Assembly (NCBI GenBank): GCA_029582165.1
Contig: CM055871.1
Location: 3,355,501 to 3,419,500 of the forward strand
DNA: 64,000 nt
Source of the DNA: Portulaca oleracea
Lineage: Eukaryota; Streptophyta; Magnoliopsida; Caryophyllales; Portulacaceae
Direction: 5' to 3'
The notes beneath the pieces are model-generated. The model made no database searches and was not told the DNA's origin. It worked only from the letters and a program-made list of their open reading frames with translations. This document shows positions 56,637 to 64,000 of the stretch, in pieces. The position numbers were made by a program, and so were the translations under genes. Within the stretch, counting starts at the first letter, position 1, and every line of letters begins with the position of its first letter.

Positions 56637-57240
56637 ATATATATATAAACAAATAATAATAATAATAATAATAGGAAAAGGCGTAAATAATATATACCTG
56701 TTCTTTGGATTGGTAACTCTTTCCAATCTAATCCAAATCTTACACAATTTTCCAAACACTTTTCCTCTCTAAACACATAATTCCCCAAAAACTATCCAAT
56801 CCAATGCAATCCAATCCATCTAGAACTCATTTTATCCAACCCTAATCAAATAAAAAGTCAATTTAAAAGTATTAAAGCAGTGACCCCTTCCCAAGAACTT
56901 AAGCACAGGCTTATGGACATTGAAAATTTGAAAATGTATGATTAGTGTTTCGTTACCCCTTGAAACTTTCTCCTTTGTTGTACTTTATGTATTTTCATAA
57001 TGAGAAGACAATCCCAATTACTCCCATTGTAAGTCCATGTATCGTTGTCTTCGATTGCAAGTCCATATGTAGCACCAAGACATGCATTTAATACTTGTAG
57101 ATGTAAAGTTTTCTTTTCAATTGTTGCAGGAAAAAATGCCAAGATACAAAAGTACAAAAGCCTTGGGCCACAAAGGGGACAATGAGCCATTTGAACCTAA
57201 GCTACAATTGGTAAATGAAAATCATGCAAGATTAATAAGT
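56637..57240. other. Flank with an (AAT)n run and a partial MITE
   Basis: An (AAT)n run lies at 56649-56672. 'cctgttctttggattggtaa' (56698) followed by 'ccaatccaatgcaatccaat'-type words resembles the pyrimidine-rich MITE family, but a right end is not clear. No gene is seen. Confidence 0.45.
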
Positions 57241-57437
57241 TAATAAATTCATTTTTTTTTATTATTAGTAGCCACAAGGCTAAAAGTTCAAGAAGTACAT
57301 CAACTGGCTTACAGTACAGCAAAACAACCACCACCCAAAGAAAAAGGTTACAACCAAACAGTCAAATAAGATGAAACGGCAAGGACTTTAAATAGCTAAA
57401 CAAGACCAAAACATCGCAAAAAGCAAGATCAAAGAAT

Positions 57438-57720
57438 TTAGCATCTTGGGTCGTCAAGGACTCGAAAACCAATAGCGTCGCCAATAATCGCCTTCCTTCG
57501 TTCAATCTCAGCTTCAATGTCATCAAGACTTGCATTTTCCGCTAAATTCGCATGTCCATTCGTCCTAACTTTCTGACCACCCTTTTGTCCACGAGCCCCT
57601 CTATAAGTTGCGTCTCTGACAATCTGCCACTTAGATTTCATCAACATGTTCATTTTTCTCTTACTCTTGCCTTTACCTTTCGGAGCTTCAAGGATGGATT
57701 CTTTTACAAACAGTTAAATT
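57438..57720 (-). CDS. Unrecognised C-terminal-like exon
   Basis: The minus strand reads APKGKGKSKRKMNMLMKSKW then QIVRDATYRGARGQKGGQKV, RTNGHANLAENASLDDIEAE and ends FRVLDDPRC with a stop. It has a basic Lys/Gly-rich start and an acidic helical end (SLDDIEAEIERRK), unlike the low-complexity sequence around it. About 90 codons are open. I do not recognise the family. It may be the last exon of a gene whose other exons are not evident at 57.7-59.6 kb, or a retained fragment. A 3' UTR would lie at 57240-57437. Confidence 0.4.
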
Positions 57721-58299
57721 ACCAATTTGAAAATGCCACTTAAATGACCAATTTGAAAATGCAAGCCCTTTGTCAAACCATCAGCTACAAAGCACATCTC
57801 AAAGATGTTTACTCTTCATAAATCCACTCCTAGATCTGGAGTATACCCCCCCCCCCCTTTTCAATCCTCCCAATTGAGTTATTTTCATATCCTAAAGTTA
57901 GTCTATGCTTCTTTTACAAACAGTTCCAACCCACTGGAACACAATAGTATTTGGACACCTATTTAGAACATGGAAATAGTATCATACTTGCAGATATGAT
58001 TACATTAAAAAAAATAAAGAATGTAACTCCACTATTAACACCAGAAGACTTAATAAAGAGGAGAATCAATTGTTACAGAGATCATTAATCATTTTTCTCT
58101 ACATCAAAAAATGCTTCTAGGGTTATAAGGACATCTTCTACATTTTTTTTTTCCTGTAAGGCTCTCCATCAGTTCAAAAATGCCTAGAGGGAAACCGAAA
58201 TATTGGACCAAATAGACCAAATAGAGATGGAGCCCTATTAGCAGACAAAAAATGTTTAGAGGAAAATTGAAGAACATAATTAACTATTAGTGGTTAGCA
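57721..58299. other. Intergenic DNA
   Basis: A poly-C run lies at 57847-57858. The word 'cttttacaaacagtt' occurs twice (57703 and 57910). No gene is seen. Confidence 0.4.
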
Positions 58300-58855
58300 G
58301 GGTTTTTTGCAATTTGGACCCCGAACTTTAGGGGTATTTAGATTCTGAACCTTTGGTTTTCAACATTAATTTTTTAGACCCTAAAGTTTGTAGGCTGAAT
58401 AAAAAAGGACCTTAAAATTTGTGGACGGAAGAAAAAGGCCCCTGTATCATTTTTTTATTTTCCTCCCATGTTTGAATTTATCTCTCGATTGACGTCAAAC
58501 TTTAGGACTATGGTCAAAACAAATATTGAAGCTATAATACACCTATTTATTCATGTCAGGGCTACTTAGACCCCTGAGTACATGGTTTTAAGTAACTCCA
58601 ACATGAATAAAAGAGGTTTATTATAACTTTAATATCTGTTTTAACCTTATCTTGAAGTTTAATGCTAATCGGGAGAGAAATTCAAACATGAAAAGAAAAA
58701 GAAAAATGGGAAACGGGCTTTTTTTTTCATCTCACAAACTTTAGGGTCCTTTTTTTCAGCCTACAAACTTTAGGGTCCAAAAAGTTAAAGTTGAAAACCA
58801 AGGGTTCAAAATGTAAATACCCCTAAAATTCGGGGTCCAAAATGCAAAAAAGCCC
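58300..58855. mobile_element. Foldback element, family A copy 2 (556 bp)
   Basis: Same structure as 3530-4086, flanked by a perfect 10-bp duplication, GTGGTTAGCA (58290-58299 and 58856-58865). Arms GGGTTTTTTGCAATTTGGAC and the inverse ending 'caaaatgcaaaaaagccc'. Confidence 0.88.
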
Positions 58856-58865
58856 GTGGTTAGCA

Positions 58866-59639
58866 TACTTATCCGTTAGGGCCAATTTTTGACACAACAA
58901 AAGTCACAATATTCACCAAAAAAAAAAACAAAAACCAGTGTATAAGATAAAGAATACCTATGTCAGCCAAATCCATCAAAAACTATAATTCCCAAACCTA
59001 TAACATTTACCCAAAACTGTGACTAAGTTGCAAAATCAACCTTCCAACACTAAAAAACTCCTGTTATATACTCACAAAAAATACAAAGACCTCTCTATCT
59101 AATGGAAATTGCATGATCTAATTAGCTCCTCTCTCCACATTACCCAGGACCAGGAGAAGCAATTTCCTGATTTTATAAGAAAGAAAAAGAGAAGGCTTAC
59201 ATTACGGGTTGAGAGCTTGCCCTATTCATCATGCACTTTGATTAGTGTGTGTACTTCCAGAGTCTTGCAAAAGAATTTGACAACTGAAATCAACACAAAC
59301 CCATCTCAAAAATCAACACAAAACTGAAATTCAAGACAAACCCATGACAATTCTAATTTCGTCAAAATATACACCATAAATGACGTCAATAGTCAAAACA
59401 CTCCAAAATTGATGTTAGAATGGTGGGAATAGACAATCCATTAATATACACACCATAAACAGGACAACGGTTTTTATAAAACTGGAGACAAATTGTCATA
59501 TAAATCTTCCAGCAAATACAAAATTAGAAGAACCTAGATGAAATTAAGATAGTTTGGATCGTGATTAAACAAAATATGAGAAAGAAGCTAAACAAACCCA
59601 ATAGCCAGAAAATTGGAATACCCTGAAACAATAACAAAT
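58866..59639. other. Intergenic DNA
   Basis: No gene is supported. Short repeats of 'aaatcaacacaaac' occur near 59288-59325. Confidence 0.4.
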
Positions 59640-60209
59640 TGTTAGGAAAGTGTCCTAAAATAATCAAATCTCTTGATCACACAATTATTTGTTTCCTAAT
59701 TGTATTAGGATATTATTTAGGTTTCCTTATTGTGTTGGGTTTCCTAATTGTATTAGATTCTAAATCTATTTGGAGTGGGAGTCAAGTTAGGTTATAGGGA
59801 GTTCTCCCTATAAATAGGGTGCATGTTTCTCCACCAAAAATATATCGGTAAACACAGAGAGCTAGAGAGAGAGAAAATATTGAGAGAGAAAGGGGTCTCA
59901 CCAATATTTTCCCCAGTGTATCCTGAGAGATTGTGAGTTGAGTGTTGAGAGATTGTTATTGTAATCTCCTTTGTGGATCGCATCACACCCTGTGATAGTG
60001 ATCATGTTGTACTCCTCCTTTCTCATAGTGGATTATTTTACATTGTCGCGTCCGTGGTTTTTCTCCGAGTTCTTCGGTTTCCCACGTAATGCAGTGTTTG
60101 ATTTTATCGCTTATTTTTCGTTCCTAAATTTTGTCGTAATATCCGTCATCTCGTTTTCGATTCTATTATTCGCTTCCGTTGTTACCTTGCTACTCACTTT
60201 TCTCTAACA
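59640..60209 (+). repeat. 5' LTR of the copia element
   Basis: 570 bp, TGTTAGGAAAG...CTCTAACA. It contains a TATA-like 'ccctataaatag' at about 59808-59819 followed by a GA-rich stretch, the likely promoter and leader. Confidence 0.9.
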
Positions 60210-60211
60210 AG

Positions 60212-60223
60212 TGGTATCAGAGC
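60212..60223 (+). other. Primer-binding site (tRNA-iMet type)
   Basis: TGGTATCAGAGC, two bases after the LTR end. Confidence 0.9.
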
Positions 60224-60232
60224 AAGGTGGAG

Positions 60233-61369
60233 ATGGCTTCAATCATGAAGTGCGGTATTCCAAAATTTGATGGAACGAGGAGTTTTACTATGTGGAGACT
60301 GCAGATGAAGGCGGTCCTGATTCAGCACGAGTTATGGGATGTGATTGAGTATCCCGACACGAAGACTGATGCGACAATGAACGATGATGAATTCAAAAAA
60401 CTCCAGAAGGATATCAAGGGGAATCTGACTCCAAGGGAGTGGAAGAAGCTTGAAGATAAGACTCTGGCAAGGATCCAGTTGTGCTTGGCGGAGCACATTC
60501 AGAGAGAGGTGATGCATATCGAGAAACCTCGGGAGCTCTGGACCAAACTGGAAGAGCTGTACATGTCGAAGAGTCGTGCAAACAAGTACCGAATGAAGGA
60601 GAAATTCTACAGGCTGAAGATGCCCCAAGGTACTTCTATTCAGGCACATCTTAGTGAATTTGATTCTATTATTACTGAATTGGAATCAATGGATATAAAA
60701 CACACTGATGAGGATAAGGCTTTTCATTTAATTTTGTCCCTACCTGCATCACATAAACAATTTAAGGAAATCACGTTGTATGGGAATCGTGGTGACCTTA
60801 ACCTTAGTGAAGTAAAGGCTAGTTTACTGTCTAAGGAGAAACTTGATACCGATGGTGATGACCAAGGTGGTGATGCTATGGTTGTAAGGGGTAGAAATAC
60901 TGAACGTAAGGGAAACGGGTCTAGAGGGAGGTCTAAACACCGTTCAAAGTCTAGGAATCCTCACAAGAATAAGAAGTGTAACTACGGTAGTAAGATGGGG
61001 CATATAGAGAGAGACTGTTGGGCAAAACAGAGAGACCAGAAGCAGGAGAGTAAGGATAATCACACCAAACCTGGTACCTCAAACTGCGTAGAGTCCGAGT
61101 CAGATGGTGATGGGTTTGTAGTTACGGATGATGCCTTGGCTACCACATCGAGTAGGATAGCTAGAGATGAGTGGGTTCTTGACATGGGGTGCACCTATCA
61201 TATGTGTCCTCATAAGGACTGGTTCGAGTCTTATGAGAGTGTTGACACCGGGGTCGTAGTCATGGGTAACGACACAGCCTGCAAGGTTGCAGGAATCGGT
61301 AGCATCAAAATCAAGACTCATGATGGCATCGTTAGAACTCTCAAGGAGATCGTCATATCCCTAACATGA
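60233..61369 (+). pseudogene. Copia Gag and protease N-terminus
   Basis: A 378-codon ORF from MASIMKCGIPKFDGTRSFTM (ATG just after the PBS). Gag features: WRLQMKAVLIQHELWDVIEY, WTKLEELYMSKSRANKYRMK, LILSLPASHKQFKEI. A zinc-knuckle-like CNYGSKMGHIERDC begins at residue 249 but its second Cys is Gly. The protease motif is VLDMGCTYHMCPH with D317-M-G where D-S-G is expected. The frame is then lost near 61369, just before the expected MTRNLISLG segment. The nearest relatives I recall are TNT1/Tork-type copia elements. Confidence 0.85.
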
Positions 61370-62200
61370 CTCGAAATTTAATTTCTTTGGGTACTCTTGA
61401 AGCAATTTGCAGTACAAAGGAGAAGATGGTGTTTTGAAAGTGTGCAGGGTTCCATGGTTCTTATGAAGGGAATCGGGAAGGCGATCTATACATCCCGCAG
61501 GGTCTATAGTGACAGATCTGCGTGCGATCCTAAATCTTGATGAGCCCGACAGCACAAAACTGTGGCACATGAGACTAGGCCACATGGGCGAGAAGAGAAT
61601 GTCAATATTGAGCAAGAAGGGATACCTTGAAGGCGCAAAGATCGACAAGTTGGAGTTTTGCGATCACTGTGTCTACGGGAAACAGAAGAGGGTTGGCTTT
61701 TCAAGGGCTAAACATACAACAGCAGGGATCCTTGATTATATTCATTCAGATTTGTAGGGTCCTGCTAGAGTGCCATCAATGGGTGGCAAGCGCTACATGT
61801 TGACATTCGTGGATGACTTCTCGAGGAAGACTTGGGTTTATTTCCTGCGGAACAAGAATGAGACATTCTCATATTTCAAGAAGTTCAAAGCTTTGGTGGA
61901 GAAGCAGACAGGCAGGAAAATCAAGAAACTCAGGACTGACAATGGGTTGGAGTTTGTTGATTAATTTCTTGACTCGCGAGGAGTGGGATTGCGAGGCATC
62001 GAACCTTGGTGGGTAAGCCTCAAAGAAACGGGTAAGAGAGAATCAACAGGACACTCTGGAGAAAGCCCGTGCATGCTCTCGAATGCGGGGCTTTGGAAGA
62101 ACAAATCGCTCGGGCAGAGGTGATATCCATCTTCACTGGCCGAACAGATCACCTCATGCCTCTATCGAATACCGATTCCAGAGGAAGTATGGGTGTAATC
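61370..62200 (+). pseudogene. Copia integrase, interrupted
   Basis: GAG-pre-integrase zinc motif: LWHMRLGHMGEKRMSILSKK then FCDHCVYGKQKRVGF (His and Cys pairs present). The core reads YIHSDL, stop (61755-61757), then GKRYMLTFVDDFSRKTWVYF and LRTDNGLEFVD, stop (61962-61964). The remaining core (Glu region) is unreadable after about 61980, so the domain has decayed. Sequence to about 62560 has only fragments. Confidence 0.8.
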
Positions 62201-62564
62201 CATTAATTATTCTAATTTGAGAATTTTGGATGTCCTGTATATGTCCTATGAATGATGGGAAGTCGTCTCCCGTACGTTAAATGCATGTTTCTAGGTTACG
62301 TCCGAGTCTAAGGGATATAGAATGTGGTGTCTGATTTGATGAAAGTTATTCATCTAGAGATGTAACCTTTAATGAAACTACTATGTTATCCGAATGGAAT
62401 CTATCGGTGCCGATGATGCAGAAATCGTGAGAAGGATGCAGGAAGAATGGTGTTCAAGGTGGAGCAGCTCAAGGTGGAGTGCTGAACTGCAATCGTGAGC
62501 AACCATCGATGCTCCTGAACCAACTCAGGTTGATGAGCCTGAGATTGAGACGAATGTTCCTCAG

Positions 62565-63695
62565 GTGGAGGAACAACCATGCATTGCTAGAGATCGTCCC
62601 AGGAGGGAGATCAGGAGACCAGCGCGATATACTAAAGAAAATGATGCTATGATTGCTTATGCGCTGAGTGTTGCAGAGGAGACTCCTGAAGGTGCTGAAC
62701 CTTCTACCTATCAGGAGGCCATCTCTTGTCCGAATGCCTCAAATTGGATAGGAGCTATGCAAGAGGAGATGGAGAGTATGCAGAAAAATCATACATGGGA
62801 GCTATATGAGTTGCCTAAAGGGCGACAAGCTCTTACTACGAAGTGGGTGTACAAGAGAAAGGAAGGTATCCCTGGTGTAGAAAGTGCAAGGTGGAAGGCT
62901 AGATTAGTGGTAAGAGGTTGCAACCAGAAAGAAGGAATCGACTACAACGAAGTATTCTCGCCAGTCGTGAGGCATACGTCGATCCGCACCTTGCTTGCCT
63001 TTGTTGCTCTATTTGATTTGGAGTTGGAGCAACTTGATGTCAAGACAGCTTTCCTCCATGGCGAGTTGGAGGAGGAAATATATATGAGGCAGCCACAGGG
63101 TTTCATCGTTCCGGGTAAACAGGAACAGGTATGCAGATCAAGGAAGTCCTTGTATGGACTTAAACAGGCACCCAGGCAGTGGTACAAAAGGTTTGATATC
63201 TTTATGGTAGGGCAAGGGTACACAAGAAGTCACTATGATAATTGTGTGTACTACAGGCAATTTGAAGAAAGGTCTTTCATTTATTTATTATTATATGTGG
63301 ATGACATGTTGATTGCCTCCAGGGACATGTCACTAATAAAGAAGCTGAAATCTCAACTCAACCAGGAGTTTGAGATGAAAGACCTCGGAGCGGCGAAGAA
63401 GATTTTGGGTATGGAGATCCAAAGGGATAGAAAGGCAGGGAAGTTGTTCCTGTCTCAGAAGAAATATCTGGAGAAGGTGTTGGACAGATTCAACATGAGA
63501 AATTGTAAAGCAGTTTCAACTCCTTTAGCTGCACACTTCAAGTTGTCTGGTGAGAACTGTCCTAAATCTGATTTGGAGGTAAGGAGGATGTCTAATATTC
63601 CCTATGCTAGTGCAGTTGGTAGTTTGATGTATACTATGGTGTGTACTAGACCTGACCTGTCCCACGCAGTTAGTGTGGTGAGTAGATATATGTAG
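62565..63695 (+). pseudogene. Copia reverse transcriptase
   Basis: A 376-codon ORF: WIGAMQEEMESMQKNHTWEL, KWVYKRKEGIPG, NEVFSPVVRHTSIRTLLAFV, LEQLDVKTAFLHGELEEEIY, SLYGLKQAPRQWYKRFD, and the catalytic YVDD at 63294-63305. It continues to GSLMYTMVCTRPDLSHAVSV and ends at TAG (63693-63695), where a sense codon is expected. The RT core itself looks undamaged. Confidence 0.88.
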
Positions 63696-64000
63696 AATCC
63701 AGGGAAGGAGCATTGGGAAGGAGTGAAGTGGATCTTTCGCTATGTGAAGGGTACTTTGGAGAAGGGCATCCTGTATGATAGAGGTAGTGCTGCAACGTCT
63801 GATGTTGCAGGTTATGTTGATGCTGATTATGGTGGAGATCTGGATAGGAGACGCTCAATTTCAGGGTATGTGTTCGTCATGTGTGGAGGAGCAATATCTT
63901 GGAAAGCTTCACTTCAATCTATAGCAGCCATGTCTACTACAGAGGCTGAATATATTGCTGCAACGGAAGGAGTGAAGGAGGCCATCTGGTTGAGGGGATT
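63696..64000 (+). pseudogene. Copia RNase H, cut by window end
   Basis: In frame with the RT after the stop: NPGKEHWEGVKWIFRYVKGT, GYVDADYGGDLDRRRSISGY, AISWKASLQSIAAMSTTEAE. Standard copia RNase H; it continues beyond 64000. Confidence 0.88.

Larger units (their letters stand above)
59640..64000 (+). mobile_element. Ty1/copia retrotransposon, 3' end beyond the window
   Basis: A 5' LTR (59640-60209), a primer-binding site two bases later (60212-60223) and coding for Gag, protease, integrase, RT and RNase H in copia order. Several stops and a missing integrase C-terminus show it is defective. The 3' LTR is outside the window. It is the same family as the solo LTR at 26685-27211. Confidence 0.92.

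Noticed and set aside
1..64000. Endogenous plant virus sequence
   Set aside because: All RT, RNase H and integrase text has Ty1/copia or Ty3/gypsy organisation with LTRs, PBS or polypurine tracts. No viral movement or coat protein was seen.

Overview
This window is nuclear DNA of a flowering plant, most likely a eudicot. It is AT-rich, with spliced genes using GT-AG introns, long gene-poor stretches, and dense LTR retrotransposons, MULE-, hAT-, PIF- and Stowaway-like elements. I could not identify the species. There is no bacterial, plasmid or organellar signature.

Three host genes are well supported. (1) At 1-2661 (+) is the 3' half of a gene resembling the Arabidopsis At1g02270 type: an endonuclease/exonuclease/phosphatase domain carrying an EF-hand. 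(2) At 21066-25226 (+) is a complete five-exon NAC transcription factor of 577 aa with a C-terminal membrane segment (NTL type). (3) At 28836-32312 (-) is a complete four-exon caffeate O-methyltransferase-like gene of 369 aa whose SAM-binding glycine motif is altered; transposons lie in two of its introns. A lone, unrecognised C-terminal-like exon sits at 57438-57653 (-). These genes show no operon-like or pathway relation to each other.

The rest is mostly mobile DNA. 2.7-8.8 kb holds foldback elements, including one with doubled terminal repeats around a captured, broken PPR gene. 9.4-11.8 kb is a decayed Ty3/gypsy remnant. 12.76-15.72 kb is a Ty1/copia element whose reverse-transcriptase segment is inverted inside it and whose 5' LTR carries a MULE-like MITE. 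16.3-20.7 kb holds Stowaway-like MITEs, an almost perfect 203-bp tandem duplication and a cluster of pyrimidine-rich MITEs next to the NAC promoter. 25.9-28.7 kb is a Pack-MULE that captured the start of a UPF0496 gene and was then hit by a solo LTR and probably a Helitron. 32.6-40.1 kb is AT-rich with nested foldbacks, a four-unit repeat and Helitron-like ends. 40.27-56.64 kb is a partial tandem array of a Tekay/Del-like Ty3/gypsy element (minus strand), seen as two nearly identical direct repeats of about 6.8 kb. 59.64 kb to the window end is the 5' LTR and most of the polyprotein of a Ty1/copia element related to the solo LTR at 26.7 kb.

The most unusual items are the partial tandem Tekay array with decayed pol but near-identical flanks, the copia element with an inverted RT, the two gene-capturing elements, two foldback families bounded by exact 9-10 bp target duplications, and the COMT-like enzyme with a changed SAM motif.
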